NCBI GenBank assembly: GCA_021234155.1
Contig: JAJEKV010000034.1
Location: 994,001-1,058,000, forward strand
DNA length: 64,000 nucleotides
Direction: 5' to 3'
DNA from: Isoetes taiwanensis
Lineage: Eukaryota > Streptophyta > Lycopodiopsida > Isoetales > Isoetaceae
The notes below the pieces were generated by a model, which made no database searches, had not been told where the DNA came from, and worked only from the letters and a program-made list of their open reading frames with translations. Within the stretch, counting starts at the first letter, position 1. The number at the start of each line of letters is the position of its first letter. A program made the translations under genes and the position numbers. Below, in pieces: positions 13,701 to 22,968 of this stretch.

Positions 13701-16409
13701 GGTGCACATGGTTTGGTTCACCTTCCTTTACATGGCTTCATGCCATTTGGTTCATGGTTTCAACGGTCTGTGCTTGTGACATAGTCGGATCTCATTTAGC
13801 CCATGAAATTCGTTTATTTCATTGTCTCATTTGGCCCACTTGCTTCGTTTTTCTATTAACTTTTTCTTGTAGTTCCAGTTGCTCTATTGCTCCATATGTT
13901 CCATTTTTCATGATTTTGCGCGTGATTCACCGTTACTTCAGATTAATTTTGGTCACCTCAGTCGTATCCTTATTCTATCACGCTTGCATTGCTCCATTTA
14001 GTCCCTTTGTTTCGTTCCTTGCTTTGTTTACACAAGTTCCATTGCTATAAGTTTCTTCATTATTCTTTTAAGCTCAATTGTCAGTTTAGTCTTTTGCTTC
14101 ACATTGATTTTTACTTCACATTGTTCAGTTTTTTAGTGCCCTTGGGCCATCTGCCCATTTGCTCTAGATGGACCCCTTTTTAGCTCATTTGGTGCCATTT
14201 CTCTAGTTATTCCACTTTCGACTTTGTCTTTGCATCACATTGCTAGGTTAATGCCTTTGTACCATTGTTCCTTTTTTTGCTTTACATCGTTTTATTTATT
14301 CTCCTGATTACTGTTGCATGGTATTCTTATGAAGTTTTTTGGTTGTGGATCCATTTCTTTGGTATTCCTTCATTGGTCTAAGTTTTTTATTCTTTGGCAT
14401 CCTTTGTTTTCTTTAGTCCTCATGATTCATTTCGTTTTCTCCCATTTTGTTCTTGATATTCCACCCGCTTCATTCTAAGTGATGGTTGTCCATTCTTTAC
14501 TCCATTTGGTCCATTAGTCTCTTTAGCCTCCATCTTCTGACTTTTGCATTTTTGTCCCTTTGTCATGGTTTGCCTCAGTTGCTCTTAGTTTTATTGCCGG
14601 ATTTCTGGTTTCACGTATCTTTGCTATGGTTCTATTCCTTTTTCTTTACTCCTATTTATGTTGTTGGCCCCTTTTCTAGTGGATTTATGATCGTATATTT
14701 GGTGGGTGATATTGGCATTACATATTTTCTCTTCATCAATTCTTTTGTAGTTTCGTTTATTTAGGTCTTTTTGGCCTTCAACACTCAACATAGTTAGTTG
14801 AATGCGTATTTTGGTCATATGCATCAGGTGGATATCCTTGTACTACATGGCTTTTTGTTGTACTTTAGGCTTTGTACATGTGCGTATCTTTTTGCCTCTC
14901 TAATCCTTTTTAGCATTATGACTCATTTGTTTCATTTGACCTTTGATCCATGCATAGGATATCATGTATATTGTTTGTGGTTTTGTTGTCCCAGTCATCG
15001 TACCTTTGTATGCACATCTGATGTTACCTCTAGCTTTTCGCCAGTAGCTTTCTCATCTCGGTGCCCCTTGGTGCCAGTTGTGCAACTATTCCAATTGGCC
15101 ATATGGGTCCTAGTTTTGTCCTTTTTTAGTTCTTGCTCATGACATTATTTCCTTGACCCATTGTCCCTATGGCATTTTTTCCTTACATTTTCATAAGTTC
15201 TTTTGATCCTTTTTGCATGCCACATTTAGTCCTTTGCTTCAGTTTAATTTTTGCTTCGCTTGGATATTGATCCCTTTGTGCCGTTTACTCGTGGTTGGTA
15301 CCTCTAGCTCCTTTTATATCGTCGTCTTTTTGCATAACTTTTCTATGCGTCTGACTGCGAGTGGTGCACATTTGCGAAGTGCGCAAAATTTTTTATGCTT
15401 AGTCCGGTTTATCACAGTTGTCTTTTTTGCTCTAGGCTCTGTTTCTTTTCTTGATATCATCATTCCAGTTTCCCTGGACATGGTTTTGCTATTCTGATCC
15501 ATCCATTTGCCATTGCTTCATTATCTAAATGTGCTTTTTTCCTGCTTTGCTCTTCTTTTTTCCATATTTCCCCTTTTCCAAGTACTTGGTGTCTTTATCT
15601 CCGTTTGTTCTAGTCTATTAGTCGTTTTGTTTGTTTATGGGTGTTTTATATTGGGTCACTTGGGTCACTTGGGTGTTTGTTTCTATGTCTTTCGCATTGA
15701 TCCTTTGTTGTCTCTATTTCTGAATTCACTCCACTTGTTCCATGTGTCCCATCAGCTTCATTGTGCATTCTATTTTGTTGCAGTGACCGTTGTAGACTCG
15801 TTCCTCCCTTTCTTTATTCCATTAGATTCTACATGCTTCTTTATGGGTTGGTGCGCTCCATTTGCTATATACTCCTCATTATCTCGGTAGCTCCATTTAA
15901 TATCATTTCTCTATTTGGTTGTGTTTGCATTGTTTCCTTAATTTATTGTCTTTAGCTTATTGTTCCGTTTATCTCTAGTGACATTATTACTATATTAGTC
16001 ACATTGGTTCCTTCTTTGGTTTCTTTGTCTTCTTGCTCCTTTTCTATTGCTAGTTAGGATAATTTGCTTTTATAGTTTTCTTTGTTAGTGTAGTATTTAT
16101 TGGACACTAGTCATTTGAGATCGTTACTTTGATGATGACATCATGTTCGTGGCTCTATCTGCTGTTGTCCCATAAGTTCCTTCCCTTATCTCTTACTGTT
16201 CTTCTTCGTTCTTATGTTCCCGTTTCCATCCCTCATAGCATTTCCTCCATCGTGTTCTCCTTCATTTGTATTCATTCCATTGTTTGCTACTTGCTCTTAT
16301 TTGCTTCTTCATTGTTCCTTTGGCTTTGTCTTATCTTTTTCTTTCCTCTTCTTTCGTTGCCGTCAGCCTTATCTGTGCATTCTTTTCCAGTGACCTTGTA
16401 GACTCGTTT

Positions 16410-16440
<31 letters not shown>

Positions 16441-16553
16441 GTTGTACTTTATGGCTCTTTAGCTTCTCTTCCTTTCAGTTTCCATGCTGAGTAGTTGGTG
16501 AGTTTGTTCCTCTTCTATCGGCCAGTATATGCCTATCATAGGACCCATCCTAG
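10769..16553 (-). mobile_element. Helitron2-like unit 1, non-autonomous, 5.8 kb
   Basis: Read on the minus strand, the 5' end is CTAGGATGGG (16553) and the 3' end carries an 11-bp hairpin (arms 10774-10784 and 10789-10799, GACA loop on the plus strand). CATTCCTTGGATGGGGAC at 10802-10819 is an inverted copy of the other terminus, with its arm offset 33 bases from the end. Such asymmetric terminal inverted repeats plus a terminal hairpin are recalled for Helitron2/Helentron elements. The first 145 bases and last 40 bases are shared with unit 2; the interiors differ. No Rep/helicase ORF is seen. The class is inferred. Confidence 0.6.
11600..16400. other. long T/C-rich interior without genes
   Basis: Nearly five kilobases are strongly pyrimidine-rich on the plus strand, with recurring short phrases such as CATTTGGTCC, TTTGCTTCA and CCATTTGTCC. 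The open frames are hydrophobic Phe/Leu/Ser/Cys strings typical of such composition, and no domain is visible. A run of about 34 T at 16408-16440 lies near one end. Intron-like cargo or decayed captured sequence are both possible. Confidence 0.6.
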
Positions 16554-16685
16554 GAATGCCACAGTTCTATTGCGACAGCAATAGAACCGACATTCCTTGG
16601 ATGGGGACGTCCCTTTGTCACTCATCCTATTTATTCAGCCTCTCTTCATTGTTCTATCATCGGCGTTCTCTTGAGCTAGTTTTCT

Positions 16686-16689
16686 CCTT
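16686..16689. repeat. 4-bp target duplication CCTT, left
   Basis: CCTT directly precedes the terminal GGGTGTAAAT of the 3.68-kb transposon and recurs at 20374-20377 after its other end. The empty site in unit 1 has a single CCTT. Confidence 0.85.
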
Positions 16690-16930
16690 GGGTGTAAATA
16701 TGGTAATGCTACCCAAAAAAACGCGAAAGCACTTAGCACCTAAAGCACTTCCAAGCACTTAGCAACCCGTAGTTATACCTCCCACAATCTCGACCTCGGT
16801 TCCCGCGCGCACCTAGCTTCCAGGCACCTTCCTTTTTTTTTGATCCCAATTTGTGTTTCTTTTGCTCTGTTTTTCTCCCGCTCACATCATAGATCAATTA
16901 TCCGGAACTTACATTCGTGAATCGATTACA

Positions 16931-17947
16931 ATGGTAGAGGAGGCAGTTACAGCTGAGGATTTCGAAAGGATACACGGCCTTTCAAACCATGGTTTGCAGC
17001 CTCAGAGCAGATTCAATTGGCTGGCAAATAATGTTACACAAGAACAGTGGGAATCAGTTTGGCAAGAACCCCTCAATCCCAAGTCGAAGGCTGACACTAA
17101 AGTTGCTGCTATTCAGCCACATCTGAAGGCCAAATTGGACAGTTTGTTAAGGATTCTTTATCCAGATGGGGTTTCAAACAATGAAGTCAGGAAGCAATTT
17201 GCCCTTGCATTTGCTTGGGAAAATTGCCAAGAAGGTCTTGAAGATCCTGAAGGCCATCAAATCAATTGGGCTGCATATGGTGCACAGGTTATGGTTTACA
17301 GGCATAGCAGGCCGAGACCTCAGGGTGTTAAAGAGAAACAAGAAATTGATTCAAAGCCTCAGTTTCGAGCAAAAGAGGTAGCAAGTAGTAAACTTGATCA
17401 GACAAACTTGAAACTGAATCTGCAGATAGTGACAGAGAATCTGGAAAAACTTATGATCAAGAAAACTCAGATGGAAAAAGAAATGCAGGATATAGTTGTT
17501 AGCCTGGCAGCTGAAGAAAAGTCAAATGACAAAATTTTTAAAAGGCTAACCGAAAAAAGACACAGCATGGAACAATTGAAATCACTGCTTGTTGAAAAGA
17601 GGGGCCTGTTCATGACACAGGAAGTAGAACAGGAAATAAAGGAGTTGGAGAGAAAGTTAATGTTTGAGGAGTATGCTGCAGAGTCCATGGAGTCATTATG
17701 CAGACCTGGAGATCCAGATCTGATTTTGAAGAAGGGAAATTTGGAGGCAGAATTAATTCAACTGGATGGTGACATCAAGGCAGCCAAGGAATATGCAAAA
17801 AACCTTGACAGTCTAGGAGACATCAAGAATTCAACTTTCTGCATCAACACCATCAAGAGAAATCTTCCAGGCAGATGCAATACAAAAACAATAATGGCAG
17901 ATGTATCAGTTACAGTAACTTTCCCAATTCAAGAAAAAACAGTCTAG
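16931..17947 (+). CDS. transposon gene 1: coiled-coil protein, unidentified
   Basis: The protein has 338 residues from the ATG at 16931 (VEEAVTAEDF follows). An in-frame ATG at 16853 would add a hydrophobic leader, but I prefer the downstream start because the earlier stretch reads like leader DNA. The N-terminal 130 residues are probably globular (WLANNVTQEQWESVWQEPL, then LLRILYPDG and INWAAYGAQVMVYRH). Residues 153-292 form a long charged coiled coil. No catalytic motif or zinc ligand set is seen. The frame is intact and codon use is ordinary. It faces gene 2 tail to tail, with a MITE between them. It could be a DNA-binding or assembly partner of the transposase, as in other two-gene transposons; that is inference. 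Confidence 0.7.
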   Translation: MVEEAVTAEDFERIHGLSNHGLQPQSRFNWLANNVTQEQWESVWQEPLNPKSKADTKVAAIQPHLKAKLDSLLRILYPDGVSNNEVRKQFALAFAWENCQEGLEDPEGHQINWAAYGAQVMVYRHSRPRPQGVKEKQEIDSKPQFRAKEVASSKLDQTNLKLNLQIVTENLEKLMIKKTQMEKEMQDIVVSLAAEEKSNDKIFKRLTEKRHSMEQLKSLLVEKRGLFMTQEVEQEIKELERKLMFEEYAAESMESLCRPGDPDLILKKGNLEAELIQLDGDIKAAKEYAKNLDSLGDIKNSTFCINTIKRNLPGRCNTKTIMADVSVTVTFPIQEKTV

Positions 17948-17975
17948 ACTCTAAGACTCCTTACAGCCACAACCT

Positions 17976-18305
17976 AATGGGGTAAAAGCATGTTAGGGTG
18001 TCCCTTAAAAAGTATTATTTAGTGACTAAAAAGGTACCTAAAAAGGTAGCCAGGACTGGGTACTGGGTACCTGTATAATATCTCAATATAAGGTATGTTT
18101 TAGAACTTTATATATATATATTGATCTCCAATAGCATTATCTTTATCTTAACTTTGAATATTACCATGTCCTTGACTTTTATTTTGGATCTTTGTATTAG
18201 TTTTAATGAAAAGAAAAATGAGAAAGTACCCAGTTCAGAAGTACCTAGTGTATGTACTTTTGCAGGTTCCAAAAGTGGTACACCCTAACATGCTTTTACC
18301 CAATG
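17976..18305. mobile_element. 322-bp MITE with 22-bp TIR and 4-bp TSD
   Basis: The element occupies 17980-18301. Both ends read inward as GGGTAAAAGCATGTTAGGGT (22 bases matching), and AATG flanks it at 17976-17979 and 18302-18305. It has no ORF. The GGGT terminus and 4-bp duplication match the style of the host transposon around it, so it is probably mobilised by the same kind of transposase. Confidence 0.85.
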
Positions 18306-18858
18306 GTTTTGCAAATGATTTTAATCTTAGCATGAACTCAAAGGGGCTGAGAATATGTGGATTCAGTCTGGACTGAAGTCTTGCATCAGAGCTTGTTGAA
18401 AATGATCACACTGACCGGGTCAAGAATTGGTCAATGTCCCTGGCAGAATCCAAGATTTTGCACATCACTCTAATAGGATAATTTTGAAATTCTATCACCT
18501 GGATTAGACTCTGACAACTCTGTAGAATACCTGCAAACCTTAGTGCTTCAAATAAAAGCAAGGCACAATGTGATTTAGTTACAGACTTAGTTATTTCAAG
18601 GTAGCAGACTTTGAAATTTCAGAGAACATAAATCTGCAGGCATGAACACTCAATCTTTTCCTGTGTTTGAGTGAAGCTGAGCATTCCTATCAAGCAGGGA
18701 CACTCACATAGAACCTGGACAAGATAACTCTGTTGAGGAAAAGATGACCAAGACTATCAGACAGAAACAGTTTAGATTAGATACTACTTAAAAGTAATGT
18801 ACAAGCAAAAGGAAACCATGCTTACTTCTTTAACCCACACTTTGTACAAGTCTCCAGA
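18306..18858. other. transposon interior without clear gene
   Basis: This lies between the MITE and the end of gene 2. On the minus strand, a GTAAGC donor-like site near 18825 and a TTTTCCTCAACAG acceptor-like site near 18735 suggest that gene 2 once had a further exon, but no long frame follows. On the plus strand it could be the 3' UTR of gene 1. Confidence 0.4.
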
Positions 18859-20158
18859 TCAAACACACGTGCTTATGCCACTCTTCACTCTCATCCTTTT
18901 GGCACACCACCATTCTCCAATAATCACTAGTTGATTTAATGGTGTTCTCCTTGGCCATACAGATCCGACTGGGCCACAAACTTTGCACTTACATTTACAT
19001 TCCTTGTGAACACCATGAGGATCTGTCCTCATATTATTGATGGCCTGCCTTACAAATTCTAAATGCAAATGGTATTGGCAGCAACAGGTCTCCCTTTCTT
19101 TTAATTTTCTAATGTAGCTTGGCTTCAGTTTCTCGAAAGCCTGCTGGGACATCTTCATATCTGGATGTTCCTTCTTGAAACCAAGATATAGTTGAACCTG
19201 CACAATGAAAAAAAAAATTTAGTTACTTTCTAAACAAAAAAGAAAGAAAGAAAGCATTCAAAATGTATGGTCGAAACTATACCTGTGTCATCTCTAGCAG
19301 ATGAATAGGATGATCAATTTTCTCACCTTTATCATTCAAATGCTTCCTCACATGCTTCTTATAAGGTGATACTCTGGTATTTTCATCCCAATACTTCCTG
19401 ACTGTGGCTATTTCTTCAGCTGTGAAGGCATCTTTTCTTCTCTTCCTTCCAAACATTGACCAGGGGCCAGCTTCAGATTCTGCAAAAATTCGTCTTCTAA
19501 ATGCCATGGCAACAGTTTTTCGTGGAATAGATAGAACCCTTGAAATTGCAGATTGATTGATCCCTGGGCCCGAACAGGCTGCCATTTGTAGAGTGCTCTT
19601 TCTTGCTTGCAAAATATCAGTTTTTCTTTGCATTTTTTGGGCCTGCATTGTCTCTCGAACATTGGAAATCATGGTATGCATTACAGCCAGGTTCTTGGGA
19701 TCTGGTAATTCTCCTTGCAATGGTAAATGTGTATTTTTCTTCAAAAGTCTTTGAAGAATTCTCCCTTTGTCTAAATCCTCTGAAACATTCCTCACAATGT
19801 GATTAAAAGAGTCAGTTAGCTCTTTTGACAGCTCTTGCAACCTTCTATCACTGAGAAAATGTTTTCTCTTCTTCTCATTTGGTGCAATGTTTTCTTTTTC
19901 CTTTAGTTTCAATCTCTTTCTGGATTCTCTCTTCCTCTTGGCTTCAAAATCCAGATAAATTCTCCTTTCCTGATCAGCAAGGCTCTCGGAATTAGAATTG
20001 GGATTGGCATTCGGATTGAGAATTGCAAGTGAATTATCAGCCATGAGAACAGATGAAAGATTGAATTGGATTGGAATTGAAGACAGCCAGGAAAATCTCG
20101 TTACAGGAAATCTTCGAAAGAATGACAACCAAGAATTTCCCTCCAAGAATCCGGCCAT
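18859..20158 (-). CDS. transposon gene 2: HTH and Cys-rich protein, two exons
   Basis: Two minus-strand exons, 20158-19283 and 19197-18859, join in phase 0 across an 85-base intron (CAG|GTATAG donor, TTGTGCAG acceptor) to give 404 residues. Met39 (20044) is an alternative start. A basic region (residues 62-100) is followed by an HTH-like stretch at 198-222 (NQSAISRVLSIPRKTVAMAF). Exon 2 carries ETCCCQYH (328-335) and a CKCKCKVCG cluster (359-367), which are likely metal ligands. The order recalls uncharacterised proteins of many invertebrate genomes; this is memory, not a search. A further Cys pair (ETCTKCG) lies just past the stop in another frame, so the C-terminus may be frameshifted or lost. 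Confidence 0.72.
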
Positions 20159-20373
20159 CTAGAAATCCCGCCAAACATGAAAATTCATCTCCCAATTCGC
20201 GCGGGATCATCCATGTCATCGATCCCTACCTCCACGGGATGATCCGTTCTATTTCTGGAGTAATCATCAAACGATGTCGTTGAACGAAAAAGCACTCGAG
20301 GGTAAAGCACCTAAAGCACTTACAGCACTTGTCCGGACAGTGCTTTTTGGGTAGCATTACCATATTTACACCC

Positions 20374-20377
20374 CCTT
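20374..20377. repeat. 4-bp target duplication CCTT, right
   Basis: Partner of 16686-16689. The sequence continues TCTTCTCTACC... exactly as in the uninterrupted copy in unit 1 near 10897. Confidence 0.85.
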
Positions 20378-20485
20378 CTTCTCTACCCTATCAGTTTCCC
20401 TCACCCTCCCTCCCTTGTTGGTTTTTTCATTTGATCATGTTCGTTATTTCCTTTTTTATGTCCTTTAAATTTGCATTCTTTATTT

Positions 20486-20800
20486 CCTCAGCGTGGCTTT
20501 GTAGCCTCTGAGGCATACTTATTGGTTTACTCTTCCTCGGCATGGCACTAGTATTTTATTTATTCATTCATGTTTTCTCTCGGTGTGGCACTGTAGCCGC
20601 TGAGTCAATATTTATTATTCATGTTTCTCTCGGCGTGGCGCTGTTGCCTCCGAGATCATATTTATTGTTTTTCTCGGCGTGGCGCTGTAGCCTCCGAGGC
20701 AGCACTAATCGGTTGTTTTTTCCCCGATGGTCATTCCACGGGGCGGTTCCCGATTGGTCGGCTGTTGTTTCTTTCTCGGCGTGGCCCTGGAGCCTCCGAG
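20486..20800. repeat. array of six CTCGG...CCGAG stem-loops
   Basis: A 26-28 base hairpin of the form CTCGGCGTGGC...GCCTCCGAG occurs at 20486-20513, 20579-20604, 20629-20654, 20673-20698 and 20775-20800, with a half copy near 20535. Changes in one arm are often matched in the other (CCTCAG with CTGAGG in the first copy). Spacing varies from about 44 to 100 bases. It is part of Helitron2-like unit 2. Confidence 0.8.
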
Positions 20801-21210
20801 TTTTCTTGCCTTTGGCATCTAACTCATTGACGGGTTACTTTTCTTTCATCCTTGATTCTACAGGATTGTTTAAGGACTTGTGGTTGCCGTAGTGCGTGGG
20901 GTCGTGCTTCAACTATTTGCTTGGGTTTCCTCAAAACCTAAGAAAACATGGTTCTTCTTTCCGATGAGGATCTGTCCCCGAGTCTTCTCATCTTTGCATC
21001 GACCAAGTGGCGGATAAAACCATCTTTTATGTTGTATTCTTCAGTTTCATCATGCTCTCGATGATTGTCTAGTTTCGGAGCATTTAAAGTTCATATTTCC
21101 AAATTTATCTATCCCTAGTGAGGGATCCATTTGTACTCAATGTTTTACAAAGCTCAATGAGAACACCACTTCACTCGGCCAGTATATGCCTATCATAGGA
21201 CCCATCCTAG

Positions 21211-21617
21211 GAATACACCTTCCAGGCAAGAACCCAGTTTGGGTGGACGAAATTGACTCAGCAAGAACAACACACAACTTTTCTGCCAGAGCTTTCGCAA
21301 AAATCTTATACACTGTAGAAAGCAATGTTATAGGACGCCAATCCGAAATGGTCTTGGGCTCTTTACACTTGGGAATGAGGGAAATAGCACCTGTGTTAAG
21401 AATTTTGTCCAAACTTCTGTATCTTCTAAATTCACAAAATGCATTATATATATCATCTCCAATCCACTCCCAATATTCTTGAAAAAATTCTACTGGAAAA
21501 CCATCTAGACCTGGACATTTTCCTTTCTCCAATAGGTGAGCCGCTGCGCCTAGATCGTCTCTAGTGATATTTGTCTCTAAAATTGAACGTTGCTCTGCTG
21601 AAACAATAGAAATTTGT
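21211..21617 (-). pseudogene. LINE C ORF2, thumb-side N-terminal piece of RT
   Basis: Minus-strand coding sequence for LLEKGKCPGLDGFPVEFFQ, then LNTGAISLIPKCKEP, SDWRPITLLSTVYKIFAKAL and TQTGFLPGR, i.e. RT blocks 0-3 of a plant L1. It stops being LINE at 21215, where the Helitron2-like end begins, and resumes at 10764. The 5' truncation is at about 21617, followed by the target duplication. Confidence 0.9.
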
Positions 21618-21660
21618 TAAATGGGATGAAGAAACTCTGCTAAAATGGGATGAAGAAACT
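21618..21660. repeat. target site duplication, right, of LINE C (present twice)
   Basis: ATGGGATGAAGAAACT occurs at 21621-21636 and 21645-21660 with CTGCTAAA between. The second copy runs into TTGTCAATTGC, probably the original continuation of the target. Confidence 0.8.
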
Positions 21661-22097
21661 TGTCAATTGCTTATATATCAAATATTAGCTCAAAATGCAT
21701 TTCCTTGTGAAAGTTGTTGTATTTAAACTACAACTGCCTTCTGGGAACCATCATTGGTTCTGAGGGGGCAGAAAGCAGTTTTGACCCTGCCATGTTTGAA
21801 TGGCCCTATCTTTCTTCACAGACTTCAGATTGACATGTGGTTTTTTGTTTCGTTTTTTCTATCTCGTGTAGAAAAATATCATGGTAATCAAAAAATTTGA
21901 AAAAATCTTTTGTCGAGACAGTTTGACTTTATGTAAACATGAAGCTTTTGGTACTTGACCCCCCTGAGTTTGCTAGAGCATAACTTACAAGAATGGAGGT
22001 ATATATATTTTTAGGTAATCGACCATAACTGCCATATATGAACTTCTAGGAAGGGTTCGAATAGATTTTGTACTATTGATTTTATATAAATTTTAAA
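21661..22097. repeat. non-coding; continuation of diverged tandem repeat
   Basis: No gene. GGAACCATCATTGGTTC at 21744-21760 is another form of the palindrome seen at 7974 and 8310. Allowing for the LINE C insertion, it lies about 370 bases after the 8310 motif, near the spacing of the earlier pair. Confidence 0.45.
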
Positions 22098-22127
22098 GTG
22101 CTCTTCAAATGGACCATTTCTGGTCCA

Positions 22128-22412
22128 TCACCTGACCACTCTAGTGTTAAACATCTCGGTACTATAATGGATCAGCATGGCATTCAAAAGAAAGAGGACA
22201 TCATAATAGTAGATGATGATGCTCTTAAGTGCTTCTATAATCAAGTTCAGGCTTTAAATCCACCAAGTTATACTCCACTAGATTACTCAAGAGATGAGTT
22301 TCTAGTACTATTCATGTCCATCATGAGTGGATTGGCTGCTGATAAAACAGTATCAGATGTTGTCAAAATGCATCCAGAACTAGATCGGACTAAGGATGGA
22401 TCCCTATCTTGA
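22128..22412 (+). pseudogene. possible exon of unidentified protein
   Basis: The open frame runs from the TGGACCA palindrome to a stop at 22412. It encodes a plausible globular stretch (IIIVDDDALKCFYNQVQALNPPSYTPLDYSRDEFLVLF in pieces, then MSGLAADKTVSDVVKMHPEL). It lies 550 bases upstream of the FCP1-like exon on the same strand and could have belonged to the same gene. Between them, 22640-22860 holds acidic low-complexity coding-like sequence (SQDDASSDSTTD, DHKGSDDKT) with TGA and TAA stops. No family is recognised. Confidence 0.35.
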
Positions 22413-22968
22413 GAGATATTTGACAAAGAAAGTACTAGTCCCTCCCAGATGTAATCTTCATGTCAAGTGAATACAATGCAAAAAGTGTTTTGTGTATATT
22501 AATGTGTTGTTATCTACAAATGCTAATCAAACAACACATTCTTCTCACTAAAACAAGAAAATGTTACGCGGGAACATGAGATCATGGAGCAAAATATGGA
22601 GTCTATGCGTGGTAATATTCCAACTAGTAATGTTACACTTGGGGCACTTCGACTATGGTAGTTCCTGATACAAGCCAGGATGATGCAAGCTCAGATTCAA
22701 CCACTGATGTTAGGAAACAAAACCCTGAGATAGCTTTCATAGAAGAAAACATGTCCGAACTAAACCATTGAGTTGATGCTTCTGGCAATAAGCATCCGGG
22801 GAGTGACGCATACGCTACGACTGTTGGAGATGACCACAAAGGCTCTGATGATAAAACGTAATTCACGCCAGGCGCGATATGTAAATACTTATGAAGGATA
22901 AAACGCGCTTTGGCGTGTATTGCAGACAATTCTTGTATGGCTAACTCTTTGTTTTCCATGGTTCAGGG

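Larger units (their letters stand above)
16690..20373. mobile_element. 3,684-bp two-gene DNA transposon, 30-bp TIR, 4-bp TSD
   Basis: The terminal inverted repeats match perfectly for 30 bases (starting GGGTGTAAATATGGTAATGC) at 16690-16719 and 20344-20373. Inside both ends are several AGCACTT / AGCACCTAAAGCACTT motifs in the same strand sense, candidate transposase-binding sites. The target duplication is CCTT. Two convergent genes lie inside: a coiled-coil protein on the plus strand and an HTH/Cys-rich protein on the minus strand. Well-known plant superfamilies make 2-, 3-, 8- or 9-bp duplications, so 4 bp is atypical. No DDE-type catalytic half is visible, so this copy may be an internally deleted derivative. 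Confidence 0.88.
16558..21210 (-). mobile_element. Helitron2-like unit 2, non-autonomous, about 965 bp plus insertion
   Basis: It has the same termini as unit 1: the hairpin at the 16.56 kb end (GTTCTATTGC, GACA loop) and CCCATCCTAG at the 21210 end. It is separated from unit 1 only by GAAT. Without the DNA transposon inserted at 16690-20373 it is about 965 bp. Unit 1 keeps the uninterrupted sequence TTTTCTCCTTCTTCTCTACC at 10890-10910, which defines the empty site. The interior includes an array of six stem-loops. Confidence 0.6.
8576..21617 (-). mobile_element. LINE family C (plant L1-like), 5'-truncated, with large nested insertion
   Basis: On the minus strand, the 3' end is at 8576 (oligo-A, with AATAAAGTCTGACGTCCTTC just upstream) and the 5' truncation is at about 21617. 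LINE sequence occupies only 8576-10768 and 21215-21617, roughly 2.6 kb. Between them sit two Helitron2-like units. The protein reads across the insertion: the TGFLPGR side is at 21.2 kb and the ILDNVAAAYEG side at 10.75 kb. The 16-bp target duplication fixes the outer limits. A second family C copy lies at 53.64-54.95 kb on the plus strand. Confidence 0.9.

Noticed and set aside
12028-16490. Many overlapping plus-strand ORFs of 60-127 codons
   Set aside because: They are hydrophobic strings from T/C-rich DNA, lack motifs, and overlap each other in all frames.
10769-21210. LTR retrotransposon with two long terminal repeats
   Set aside because: The two similar starts match for only about 145 bases and the two ends for about 40; the rest differs, so these are not paired LTRs. 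No gag-pol is present.
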